Of a stretch of 64,000 bases of DNA, positions 8,950-17,846 are shown piece by piece. Every line of letters starts with the position of its first letter. Position 1 is the first letter of the stretch. Under the pieces are notes generated by a model that was given only the letters and a program-made list of their open reading frames with translations, was not told where the DNA came from and searched no databases. Source of the DNA: an uncultured Actinomycetes bacterium (GTDB taxonomy: Bacteria; Actinomycetota; Acidimicrobiia; Acidimicrobiales; Ilumatobacteraceae); NCBI GenBank assembly GCA_903872155.1, contig CAIQJP010000042.1, positions 19,028 to 83,027 of the forward strand, given 5' to 3'. A program made the translations under genes and the position numbers.

Positions 8950-11459
8950 TGCGAAATCGATTTTTTGCCAGCCTATTTGTCGTTGTTGCCTTGGTCTTTG
9001 GAGTCACCAATTCAGCGAGTGCTGATCAATGGGATTACATATACGGCGAAGACCCAACAAACGCAAACAACGTCTCGGCAAATCAAAACGTAAGGATTGA
9101 TCCACTTGGAGGTGCTTTCATCACGGGCTATTTTTTTGGGAACTTTGAGGGCCTAAGTACTAATGGACAATGGGGCAGATTTGTTCAGCATCGCAATGCG
9201 GTTGGTGCGACCGATTGGACAGTTATCGTCGGGTTAACCAGCGGCATGCAACCTCCCGATAATCCAGAGTTCTTTGAAGTTGATGGTCATGGCACCGCAT
9301 ACATCGGCTTTTATACATCTGGACAACTTACGCCGATTTCCGTTAGTCAGTCCGGCACGATCACAATGCCTCAACAAGGCGATTTCGGAGGCAATATCGG
9401 CAATCAATGCCAGATCCAAGATGCAATTGCTGATCCCGACGCTGGACTCATTGTTCTGTGTGTAAGGAACAAAAATCATTTGAGTAAGTACTCCGCTGGT
9501 CTCGTTAGAGAGTGGGACAGTGACATGAGTGACCGGGTTGGGTCATCGGTTGGTGGAACAATTATTGACGCATCGCTCCTACGCGGAACTGATTCAACCG
9601 TATGGGTGATTTCGACATTTAACGGCGACAACATCGGAATCGACGCGTCAACATTGCCAGCTATCTTTCGCCCCGGAATTGGGATGACACGAGTCAGTAA
9701 CAAGGATGGAAGTCGAGGAGTTTCAATCATGCACTATGGAATTGTCTCTCGCGGAGCAGGGGTCGTTGGAAGCGACGGCAACTTATGGCTCGCCACAGCT
9801 GACTCGAGTGGCCGCTCCCCAACAACTCTTATCTCAGTTTTTGACGACTCAACTGGCCAAAACCAAGGCACCGTTCTGAAAAATCTTGGACTCTATGGAG
9901 CGAACTGGAAAGGCGATAGTGACTCAATTATTACATGGGCAAATGCAAACAATCTTCCTACGACCGGAGTATCTCAATGCAAAATGAATGTATTCCTTTA
10001 CGTATCAAGGCCCTGGATAAATAGCGATCCGGATTCATGTTCAAGATTCAAGATCTTCAATGATGGCCGCCGGCTAGTCATGGCAGTCGAAAAATCTCTC
10101 TACATCTTTGAGATCTCAGGCGAATTACTACCTCAGATAACCAGGCTGATTTCAAATACGACATTTGCCGGGGAGATCCAAGATTTTGATTCCGATTATC
10201 TTGGGAACATCATCATCGTTGGTAGAACGTTTGAGTCTGTAGTTGTACAACAGTCAATAGATGGAAGTCGAGGCATAGCTTCTTTATCAAGTTCGAGAGC
10301 TTTCATCTCGCGAAACCCCATGGGACGTATTTCCCTTGATGTCCTCCCGCGCACTCCACTACGCATCAAAGTTGCGGGAACCAACGGAGTCCCAGCGACT
10401 GGTGTCGGTGCAGTGTCAATGAATGTCACCGTCACATCCCCCGACGGAGAAGGTTTCATTACGGTATACCCGTGCGATACAAAGCCCGATGCATCAAACC
10501 TTAATTACACGCTTGATCAAACTGTGCCGAATGCGGTCATCGCACCAGTCTCTTCAACTGGTGATGTCTGCTTCTATACAAATACTGAAACCCATCTACT
10601 TGCGGACATAAATGGCTACTTCCCCACCGGTCAAGGCTTCACAGCAGCTGGCCCAGCACGCGTCTTTGATACACGCGCTGGCTCTGCCCAGGGTTTGCGC
10701 ACAGTGAACAAAGTAAAAATCGGTGGTGATCAAGAAGTACGGGTGAAAATGACAGACCTCGCTGGCTTAACGCCATCAGCCGGAATCGGCGCAGTTTCAC
10801 TCAATATCACTGCGACCGGCACAACCGCCGATGAGTTTGGTGGATATGTGACTGTCTTTCCGTGCGGCAATCGACCAAATGCGTCGAGCATCAACTTTGT
10901 CTCAGGTCAAACTGTTCCGAACGCAGTCATTGCACCAGTTTCCGCATCGGGAGAAGTGTGCTTCTACGCCCGAGGTACCACCGACCTCATCGTCGATATC
11001 AACGGATACTTCCTTACTGGAGCAGGGTTCACACCCACAACTCCGACACGTATCGCAGATACCCGATCGGGATCTGATCAAGGAGTTCGAACAGTAACTA
11101 AGACAAAAGTCGGAGGTGACACAACTTTGAAAGTGAAGTTCACCGACATCGCTGGCCTCACGCCGTCGTCAGGTGTTGGCGCTGTTTCACTCAACGTCAC
11201 AGCGACCGGTACAACCGCAGACGAATTTGGTGGCTATGTCACGGTGTACCCGTGCGGGGCATTACCTAACGCATCAAATCTCAACTTTGTCTCAGGTCAA
11301 ACAGTTCCCAATGCGGTCATTGCACCAGTTTCAGCATCAGGAGAAGTCTGCTTCTACGCACGAGGATCCACCGACCTCATCGTCGATATCAACGGATACT
11401 TTCTCACCGGTGCAGGCTTCACCCCAATGTCGCCTGTTCGACTCTTTGATACTCGTTAA
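8949..11459 (+). CDS. Secreted protein with C-terminal 130-residue tandem repeats
   Basis: An 836-residue protein with a Sec signal peptide (basic MRNR, hydrophobic core to about residue 22, likely cleavage after SASA). Residues about 30-460 form an unrecognised, perhaps beta-propeller-like region with phrases such as DSDYLGNIIIVGRTFES. The last 370 residues are a repeat array (GVGAVSLNVTATG, GYVTVYPCG, ADTRSGSDQG) of a kind common at the C-terminus of secreted actinobacterial enzymes. Each repeat has two Cys that could form a disulfide. The protein ends exactly at the DTR motif that begins a further unit. Function unknown; a cell-surface or extracellular role is likely. Confidence 0.8.
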   Translation: MRNRFFASLFVVVALVFGVTNSASADQWDYIYGEDPTNANNVSANQNVRIDPLGGAFITGYFFGNFEGLSTNGQWGRFVQHRNAVGATDWTVIVGLTSGMQPPDNPEFFEVDGHGTAYIGFYTSGQLTPISVSQSGTITMPQQGDFGGNIGNQCQIQDAIADPDAGLIVLCVRNKNHLSKYSAGLVREWDSDMSDRVGSSVGGTIIDASLLRGTDSTVWVISTFNGDNIGIDASTLPAIFRPGIGMTRVSNKDGSRGVSIMHYGIVSRGAGVVGSDGNLWLATADSSGRSPTTLISVFDDSTGQNQGTVLKNLGLYGANWKGDSDSIITWANANNLPTTGVSQCKMNVFLYVSRPWINSDPDSCSRFKIFNDGRRLVMAVEKSLYIFEISGELLPQITRLISNTTFAGEIQDFDSDYLGNIIIVGRTFESVVVQQSIDGSRGIASLSSSRAFISRNPMGRISLDVLPRTPLRIKVAGTNGVPATGVGAVSMNVTVTSPDGEGFITVYPCDTKPDASNLNYTLDQTVPNAVIAPVSSTGDVCFYTNTETHLLADINGYFPTGQGFTAAGPARVFDTRAGSAQGLRTVNKVKIGGDQEVRVKMTDLAGLTPSAGIGAVSLNITATGTTADEFGGYVTVFPCGNRPNASSINFVSGQTVPNAVIAPVSASGEVCFYARGTTDLIVDINGYFLTGAGFTPTTPTRIADTRSGSDQGVRTVTKTKVGGDTTLKVKFTDIAGLTPSSGVGAVSLNVTATGTTADEFGGYVTVYPCGALPNASNLNFVSGQTVPNAVIAPVSASGEVCFYARGSTDLIVDINGYFLTGAGFTPMSPVRLFDTR
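10668..11450 (+). repeat. Tandem 390-bp in-frame repeat
   Basis: The codons for the Asp of the recurring DTR motif lie at 10668, 11058 and 11448, so the period is exactly 390 bases (130 residues) twice. The two full units are very similar at the DNA level (for example the identical stretch coding GTTADEFGGYVTV). A more diverged unit precedes them, from roughly 10330. This points to recent duplication within the gene. Confidence 0.85.
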
Positions 11460-11464
11460 ATCAT

Positions 11465-12643
11465 TCAGCTGAATTTGACGGGCAACGACTGAATGCCGCG
11501 CACGAATGATGCGTGGCTATAAACCGGCTGATAATTCGGGTCGGTGAATTCAATAGTTTTGGTTCGCTTAAACAACTCCGTGTAGATCGAGCGCAATTCG
11601 AGTCGCGCCAAACTTGCACCCAGGCATAGGTGCGGCCCCCAACCAAACGCAATATGAGGGTTCGGGCTGCGGGTCACGTCAAAAGTGTGCGGTTCAACAA
11701 ACATGTCCTCATCGCGATTAGCCGCGGTGTAGTTCATGATGACTTGAGAATCTTTCGGAATCTTGACGCCACGAATCTCAACATCTTCGGTCGTGACCCG
11801 CACCATGTTGATAATCGGTGTCACCCAACGCAAACATTCTTCAATGGCCCGCTCAAGATCTTCGGGTGATCGTCGCGCAATGGCCATTTGCTCTGGATTA
11901 CGAATCATTGCCTCAAGGCCGCCCGTGATGACATTACGAGTGGTTTCGTTTCCACCAACTAACAGCAGCAGTGCATTACCAACGACATGTTCGTCATCCA
12001 TTCCACTTCCATCTTCAGCTGCAACGACAAGTTTGCTCACTAAATCATCGCCCGGATTCTTTTTGCGTTGTTCAATGACTTCAGAGATGTACACGTAGTA
12101 CTCAAAGGCCGCGTTGACCACATCGTCGGTGATGTACTTCGGGTCATCAGCGCCATTGATCATGGCGTCGCTCCAGTGTTGCAACTTGTCGTAGTCGCTT
12201 TCGGGAGCACCGAGCATTTCACCAATCAAAGTCATCGGCAGCGGCCGCGCAATATCAGCAACGATGTCGCAGGACCCACGGGTAACAGCAGCATCGACTA
12301 AGCGACGCGCAACTTCTTCAACATGCGTTTGGTAGGCCGCCATTTGACGTGGGGTAAAGCCCCGAGCAACCACGCGACGCTGATCGGCATGACTTGGGTC
12401 GTCGCTGTCAATCATCGACGGTTGCACAACTCCGTTCGGACGAGAACCAATAATGCCGCTGGCAAAGATTTGTGCTTGCCGTTCGGCTAAGCGAATATCT
12501 TCAATCTTTGTCAATGCCCAAATGCCATTGACATCTTGGTAAACCGGCTCATTTCGGCGAATCCACTCAAGAGTTGGAAATGGATCGTTTTGGTACATGT
12601 CACGGTCAAGAATGTTTACCTTCACGTATTGCACCCTAGCCAT
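11465..12643 (-). CDS. Cytochrome P450, CYP142-like steroid C-26/27 hydroxylase candidate
   Basis: A 392-residue bacterial P450. The I-helix oxygen motif is GGNETT, the ExxR motif is ECLR, and the heme-binding loop is FGWGPHLCLGASLARLEL with the axial Cys. The segments MIDSDDPSHADQRRVVARGF and RWVTPIINMVRV resemble mycobacterial CYP142, which oxidises the terminal methyl of the sterol side chain. The frame is open to 13036, but the family N-terminus and overlap with the divergent gene favour the ATG at 12643. It needs ferredoxin partners not found here. CYP125 or another actinobacterial P450 of related function remains possible. It converges on the secreted repeat gene with five bases between stops. 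Confidence 0.85.
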   Translation of the reverse strand: MARVQYVKVNILDRDMYQNDPFPTLEWIRRNEPVYQDVNGIWALTKIEDIRLAERQAQIFASGIIGSRPNGVVQPSMIDSDDPSHADQRRVVARGFTPRQMAAYQTHVEEVARRLVDAAVTRGSCDIVADIARPLPMTLIGEMLGAPESDYDKLQHWSDAMINGADDPKYITDDVVNAAFEYYVYISEVIEQRKKNPGDDLVSKLVVAAEDGSGMDDEHVVGNALLLLVGGNETTRNVITGGLEAMIRNPEQMAIARRSPEDLERAIEECLRWVTPIINMVRVTTEDVEIRGVKIPKDSQVIMNYTAANRDEDMFVEPHTFDVTRSPNPHIAFGWGPHLCLGASLARLELRSIYTELFKRTKTIEFTDPNYQPVYSHASFVRGIQSLPVKFS

Positions 12644-12719
12644 AAAGATGCGTGCGATTAAAGGGCACGTCACAGTCGAAAGGTGCAACTTTTGCCGCCA
12701 GACCAGCCAAAATGGAGAT

Positions 12720-14192
12720 GTGAATCGTTTGACATCTCTCTCGCTCGCCACTGCTCTTATTTTTGTGACCATTGGCTGTTCTAACCGTGGTGAGGAAACT
12801 GCGCCACTCGAAACGTCGGTTGCACCAACCGACGCACCAGGAACTGAATCGACAAGCGACACCACACTTGCTCCCGAGTCACCAACCGTGATGTTTGGTG
12901 ATCTTGAATCACCTTGTGGTCCCGCTATTGATGGGATCACCCCCACAATCAAGGCCGATGAAAATGGCGGGTCAGCAGACGCACTACAAGTAGCGACCCC
13001 ATCCGACAAGGGCAACTCATTTGTACCTGGACTCAACGGAGAACTTTACGATGCAGGGATTGCATTTGAAGGATGGTGCAACGCACAAGGCGGAATCGCC
13101 GGAATGCCTTTGAAAGTTATTGATGCCGATGCCAAGCTTTTTGAAGTACCAGTGCAAATGGAAAACGTTTGCTCGAATGCATTTGCCATGGTCGGCGGCG
13201 GTTGGGCGATGGACGATCAAGAATTCCCGCGCTTCCACGAGTGCGGAATGATTGATGTTGCAGGCTTTGTCGTCACAGCCGCCAAGTCACAAGCCGACAA
13301 CACCTTCTCACCGCTACCCAACCCTTCAAACAAAAAGGACCAAGGTTGGTTCAAGTGGGCCGTCGCTGCTTATCCCGAAGCTATGCAGCACTTCGCAACG
13401 GTGTACAGCGATATTTTGACGGCCCAAGTAGTTGAACAGCAGTACCGTGAGGGCGCTGCAATCATTGGCGGCGTCACGGTTGTTGACCAGATTCCCTATA
13501 GCTCAGTTGGCGAAACATCGTGGCTTCCCATTGCTCAACGCCTCAAAAATAGCGGTGTGCGCGCCATCAGTTTGGTTGGCGTTCCCGAAGTATTACCGCA
13601 ACTCACAAAAGCTCTTGACGAACTCGGATACACCGTAGACCTCATCATGGTTGATGCTGGTTTTTACGCTGATGTACTGATCAATAACGGTGGCAGCAGC
13701 GTTGAAGGCGTCGTCGTACGTACGAGTTATGCACTCTTTGAAGAAGCCGATCGCGTGCCTGCTGTTCAGGATTACCTCGACATGATGAGCACGTATCGTC
13801 CTGAAGGAAAAGTGTCAGGACTTGGTATGCAATCTGCATCGGCATTCTTATTGTTCGCCACTGCCGCGAAGAATTGTGTCATCAACAACAATGGCCAAAT
13901 CAGCCGTGCCTGCATTGTTGATGAAGTCAGCAAAGTTCGTGAATGGTCTGGCGGCGGATTACATGCAGTTGCTAGTCCTGGAAACAACGAACCAAGTCCG
14001 TGCTATCAAATGATCACAATCAAAGACGCAAAGTTCACTCGCCTCTATCCGCCGCTCAATCCAACCGATGCTGACAAGGCCCTCATTCCGACAGCAACAA
14101 TTACTGAAGATGGATGGGCCTGCGACAAATCAACTTTGGTTGATCTCACTGGTGATTATGGCGATGTCAGTATTGGCAAAATCGCCAAGTAA
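12720..14192 (+). CDS. ABC substrate-binding lipoprotein, branched-chain amino acid type (orphan)
   Basis: About 490 residues, a periplasmic-binding-protein type I fold. The N-terminus is a lipoprotein signal: hydrophobic stretch then TIGCSNRGEE, with Cys as the lipidation site, followed by a Thr/Pro/Ala-rich linker. The GTG at 12720 places this signal correctly; an ATG at 12648 would add 24 unlikely residues. It is clearly paralogous to the protein at 31691-33160 (shared FAMVGGGW/FAMAGGGW, FPRFHECGMI, EGWCNAQGGI/FAGWCNAQGGI). No permease or ATPase lies next to it, so it may feed the importer encoded from 33198. Ligand unknown; a hydrophobic acid is possible given the P450 beside it. Confidence 0.85.
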   Translation: MNRLTSLSLATALIFVTIGCSNRGEETAPLETSVAPTDAPGTESTSDTTLAPESPTVMFGDLESPCGPAIDGITPTIKADENGGSADALQVATPSDKGNSFVPGLNGELYDAGIAFEGWCNAQGGIAGMPLKVIDADAKLFEVPVQMENVCSNAFAMVGGGWAMDDQEFPRFHECGMIDVAGFVVTAAKSQADNTFSPLPNPSNKKDQGWFKWAVAAYPEAMQHFATVYSDILTAQVVEQQYREGAAIIGGVTVVDQIPYSSVGETSWLPIAQRLKNSGVRAISLVGVPEVLPQLTKALDELGYTVDLIMVDAGFYADVLINNGGSSVEGVVVRTSYALFEEADRVPAVQDYLDMMSTYRPEGKVSGLGMQSASAFLLFATAAKNCVINNNGQISRACIVDEVSKVREWSGGGLHAVASPGNNEPSPCYQMITIKDAKFTRLYPPLNPTDADKALIPTATITEDGWACDKSTLVDLTGDYGDVSIGKIAK

Positions 14193-14193
14193 A

Positions 14194-16269
14194 TCAGATC
14201 TTTTCGACCTGAACTTGGGTGTCGTAGTACGACACACCACCGCCGTAGGTGGCCATCAAATCATTGGTTAAAGCATTCACTGTCTTTGTGTCTTTCGTAC
14301 GGTCACCCACCCAGCCAAAAGGAACCACAACCAGGCCAGGTCGCACGCGACCACCATTCACAGCTACTCGCGCGACGACATCGAGTTCGCCACGCTGGTT
14401 GAAAACTCGCACTCGATCGCCATCGGCGATCCCCCGCTGAGTTGCATCAACGAGATCAAGCTCACAAAACATTTCACCTTCAGGAGTCGCGTGATGCGGT
14501 AGGTTTGAGTATGTCGAATTCAAAAAGCGCACATGAGTTTTGGGCGACATCAATGACAATGGATACTGGGCTTGACCCGTCGGATCGGCAGCCATTTCCT
14601 CGCCAGCCAAATATGTCGGCAACGCGGGCAACCCAACAGCCGGCAAACCATGGTTGATCAACATTGCTTTGCCGGACGCTGTTTCAAATCCGCCGTTTGC
14701 GTACGGCAATAAGTCGACTGGCAATGACAACCGGACAAAGCCATCAGCTTTTAATTTTTCAATATCAAGATCATGCAGCGCGCTCATCAATAACGACTCG
14801 TCGTCTTCAAGAAGTTCGGGTTCGGTGAAACCACATGCCGCAGACAATCGGCGCCACAGTTCGGTATTGGCAACGCTTTCGCCCAATGGTTGAATTGCTT
14901 GATGATTCCAACCTAAATAGAGATGACCCCACGACGGAACAACATCTATCTGTTCAATTTGTGTACAGGCTGGAAAAATGACATCGGCATACTTCGCAGT
15001 GTCAGTCATGAACTGTTCAGAAACAACCGTGAATAGATCTTCTCGTTCTAAACCACGACGAATCAATTCGGCATTTGGTGCGGTGACCAGTGGATTGCCG
15101 TTGTACACGAACAACATCTTGACGGGTGGCGCAAGTGTCGTGTCGTTAAGTACCCGACCAAGGAGATTCATACTCAACGATCGCCGTTCGTTACCCGCAC
15201 TTAATGACGGAACATCGAAAACAGAATCATCAACATTGGTCGCGGCATACGAACCGACACTTCGCGAGAAACCTCCGCCCTTATGCCGCCAAGCACCAGT
15301 CAGCATCGGCAAACAAGTGAGAGTGCGGAAAAACATGATTCCGTGCTCTCGGTGTTCGGCACCAATGAGCGAGCGAATAAATGCGGGTTTGATCGTTCCG
15401 TAATCGCGAGCCAAAGTTTCGATCTCGTCAATCGAGATACCACACACTTCGGCAGCCCGAGCGGGCGTCCACTGCGACACCTGTTCTTTCAGTTCATCAA
15501 AACCTTCGGTGTATTGCGCAATGTAATCAGCGTCGATTAATTCATCGCGAATCAAGATGTGCATTAGTGACAACATCAATGCAACATCGGTGCCTGGCAG
15601 CGGCTGAATAAAGACGTCGGCAGCTTCGGCAGTAATCGTTCGCAATGGATCAATCACAACGACTTTGGCGCCATTCGCCCGAGCCTTTTCGATGAATGGC
15701 CAAAGATGGCGGTTAGCCAAACGGGTATTGGTTCCCCATAAAAGAATGAGTTGTGCAAACTCGATATCCATTGGGTCATTGGCCAAAGGTGACCCAAGGG
15801 TCAAAGTCGATCCAACCATCGCGGTTGCTCCGCACAATGAATCGACTTGACGCGAAGCCCCTACCTTGGCAAAGAATCGTCGGTCGAGTGAATTCATTTG
15901 GATAAGTCCCTGGGTGCCAGCCGATCCCCAGGGCATGATCGCTTCGCCACCGAACTCGACCGAAACTTCATGAACCCGAGAAGCCACTAGATGAAGAGCC
16001 TCATCCCATGTTGCTTGGCGGAATTCGCCCGTCCCCTTAGCTCCGGTTCGAATGAGGGGATACAAAATACGATCGGGGCTATAGACCCGGTCTAAAAATC
16101 GGTTGACCTTAGGACACAGTTCACCTTGCGAATAGGGATGCTGCGCATTACCCCGCATTTTGACGGCAACGCCACCCTCAACGGTGACTTCCCAACCGCA
16201 CGAGTCTGGACAGTCGTGATGACACGTTCCAAGAACAACGCGAGAACCTTCATGGGTCGATGAACTCAT
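14194..16269 (-). CDS. Molybdopterin-dependent oxidoreductase, DMSO reductase/formate dehydrogenase family
   Basis: A 691-residue catalytic subunit. The N-terminal [4Fe-4S] ligands are Cys16, Cys20, Cys24 (CHHDCPDSC) and Cys52 (GELCPK). Cys146 in DSLCGATAM is the likely molybdenum ligand. Later segments LLWGTNTRLANRHLWP, NGNPLVTAPN and the C-terminal molydopterin-dinucleotide domain (ending QVQVEKI) are typical. No twin-arginine signal is seen, so it is probably cytoplasmic. No electron-transfer subunit or maturation gene accompanies it. Substrate cannot be deduced; anaerobic-type names given to such orphans are often unreliable. It converges on the upstream lipoprotein gene with one base between stops. 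Confidence 0.85.
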   Translation of the reverse strand: MSSSTHEGSRVVLGTCHHDCPDSCGWEVTVEGGVAVKMRGNAQHPYSQGELCPKVNRFLDRVYSPDRILYPLIRTGAKGTGEFRQATWDEALHLVASRVHEVSVEFGGEAIMPWGSAGTQGLIQMNSLDRRFFAKVGASRQVDSLCGATAMVGSTLTLGSPLANDPMDIEFAQLILLWGTNTRLANRHLWPFIEKARANGAKVVVIDPLRTITAEAADVFIQPLPGTDVALMLSLMHILIRDELIDADYIAQYTEGFDELKEQVSQWTPARAAEVCGISIDEIETLARDYGTIKPAFIRSLIGAEHREHGIMFFRTLTCLPMLTGAWRHKGGGFSRSVGSYAATNVDDSVFDVPSLSAGNERRSLSMNLLGRVLNDTTLAPPVKMLFVYNGNPLVTAPNAELIRRGLEREDLFTVVSEQFMTDTAKYADVIFPACTQIEQIDVVPSWGHLYLGWNHQAIQPLGESVANTELWRRLSAACGFTEPELLEDDESLLMSALHDLDIEKLKADGFVRLSLPVDLLPYANGGFETASGKAMLINHGLPAVGLPALPTYLAGEEMAADPTGQAQYPLSLMSPKTHVRFLNSTYSNLPHHATPEGEMFCELDLVDATQRGIADGDRVRVFNQRGELDVVARVAVNGGRVRPGLVVVPFGWVGDRTKDTKTVNALTNDLMATYGGGVSYYDTQVQVEKI

Positions 16270-16351
16270 ATAACCATTCTGCCAGCAAGTGACTCGGCTA
16301 TCACGAGGGTTTAAGATCGTGACGGTAGTTCATGAGTCCCAGGGGGAAAAT

Positions 16352-16762
16352 ATGTCCAACGAAGCACTAGACCGCGCCTTAATCACCGACTTGCTGTCGC
16401 GTTATACCTGGGCCCTTGTTGACCGCGATTGGGATGCCTGGCAGAAGGTCTTCACGCCCGACGCCCATGTTGATTACTCCACTGCTGGCGGTCCCGTCGG
16501 ATCACCAGCGCATGCTGCTGAAACTTTTAGCGGCATGATGGCAATGTTCGACGTATCGCTTTCGGCCGGTGGCAATGTGGCCATCACCTTTGACAATGAT
16601 GACACCGCCAAAGTTCGCTCGGTCTACACCATGACGATGCGTATTCCTGGCGATCAGCCGACCTACATGCAGGCAAGTGGTTGGTACAACGACACCATCG
16701 TGCGTACCGCGAACGGTTGGCTCATTAGCAATCGCTTTGAACAACTCGCATACGTCAAATAA
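16352..16762 (+). CDS. SnoaL-like NTF2-fold protein
   Basis: A 136-residue protein of the SnoaL/NTF2 superfamily (LLSRYTWALVDRDWDAWQKV, FTPDAHVDYS, then NGWLISNRFEQLAYVK). A strong AGGGGGAAAAT site precedes the ATG; the longer open frame from 16289 is rejected. Related small proteins in actinobacterial steroid and aromatic clusters act as isomerases, dehydratases or have unknown roles. The kinase-like gene follows after eight bases. Confidence 0.78.
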   Translation: MSNEALDRALITDLLSRYTWALVDRDWDAWQKVFTPDAHVDYSTAGGPVGSPAHAAETFSGMMAMFDVSLSAGGNVAITFDNDDTAKVRSVYTMTMRIPGDQPTYMQASGWYNDTIVRTANGWLISNRFEQLAYVK

Positions 16763-16770
16763 GCCTGATC

Positions 16771-17841
16771 ATGCCGTTACCTTCAAAACGTAATCCCGAA
16801 GAACTCGCCCGCACGCTTGAGGCGTGGTTTGGCAAACAGTTTGGTCATGCGTGCACAATCACCGATGTCGGAATTCCCGAAGGCACCGGCATGAGCAGTG
16901 AGACTTTGCTTTCCACTCTGCATCACAACGGACTCGTTGAACCAGTTGTGACTCGTTTGAACCCCGACATGAATGACTGGCCCGTTTTTCCGATTTATGA
17001 CATGGCCGCTCAAGCCGGAGCAATGCAACTCGTTGGCAACAACAGTGATTTGCCAGTTCCGAATATTCGATTTCTAGAAACTGATATATCGATATTGGGT
17101 TCACCATTCTTGGTGATGGATCGAGTGAATGGTCGGGCACTACCCGATATGCCGCCCTACGTATTTGGCGGTAGTTATATGGATGCGATGTCGGTTGATG
17201 AACGACGTGAACTTGGTCGCGAAGTGGCGCGTGTGCAGGCCCGTATCCATGCCATCGATTTGTCAACAGTAAAAGGTGACGTGTCATTTTTGCCTTCGCG
17301 CGATGGCGACGCTATTGATCGTTTACTTGGTGAGCAGCGCGCCTACTACGACTGGGCGCGCGGAGATCTTCAATTGCCAGTGATTGAACAAGCGCTTGCG
17401 TGGCTTGCCAATCACAAACCTGCCAACCCCGGTCCAACCGTTATCAACTGGGGTGATGCGCGTCCTGGAAATATTTTGTTTGATGGCCTCACACCTACTG
17501 CAGTTCTTGACTGGGAGATGGTCAACGTTGGGCCGGCCGGAGTTGATGTCGGTTGGTTGATCTTTATGCATCAGTTCTTCCAGTCATTAGCTGATGTTTT
17601 TCAGATGCCTGGCTTCCCTGAGTTCTGTCAAACCGATGACATCATTGAGGCATATGAAGGGGCCGGTGGACGACACATTGAAGATCTCAATTGGTACATC
17701 GTGTACGCAAGTTTGCGCTTTGCTGCCGTGGCAATTCGGACATCACTTCGAGGAGTTGCATATGGTGAACGTGAAATGCCCGACGACCCCGAAGACCTCA
17801 TCATGCATAAAGCGATGCTGTACGAGCAAATTTCTCGGTAA
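16771..17841 (+). CDS. Aminoglycoside-phosphotransferase-like (APH/ACAD10-type) protein
   Basis: A 356-residue protein with the APH/choline kinase fold. The catalytic loop is NWGDARPGNILFD (Asp and Asn present, the usual His replaced by Trp), and the metal-binding motif is LDWEMVNVGP. An N-terminal nucleotide-binding half precedes them. Similar proteins sit in actinobacterial acyl-CoA and steroid gene clusters, where they may phosphorylate hydroxyacyl intermediates, as proposed for the ACAD10/11 kinase domain. Antibiotic resistance is unlikely in this context. Probably co-transcribed with the SnoaL-like gene. Confidence 0.8.
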   Translation: MPLPSKRNPEELARTLEAWFGKQFGHACTITDVGIPEGTGMSSETLLSTLHHNGLVEPVVTRLNPDMNDWPVFPIYDMAAQAGAMQLVGNNSDLPVPNIRFLETDISILGSPFLVMDRVNGRALPDMPPYVFGGSYMDAMSVDERRELGREVARVQARIHAIDLSTVKGDVSFLPSRDGDAIDRLLGEQRAYYDWARGDLQLPVIEQALAWLANHKPANPGPTVINWGDARPGNILFDGLTPTAVLDWEMVNVGPAGVDVGWLIFMHQFFQSLADVFQMPGFPEFCQTDDIIEAYEGAGGRHIEDLNWYIVYASLRFAAVAIRTSLRGVAYGEREMPDDPEDLIMHKAMLYEQISR

Positions 17842-17846
17842 TCGTC

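Noticed and set aside
12644..13036. N-terminal extension of the P450 frame back to 13036
   Set aside because: It overlaps the divergent lipoprotein gene, reads as low-complexity Ser/Val/Asp, and the P450 family N-terminus fits the ATG at 12643.
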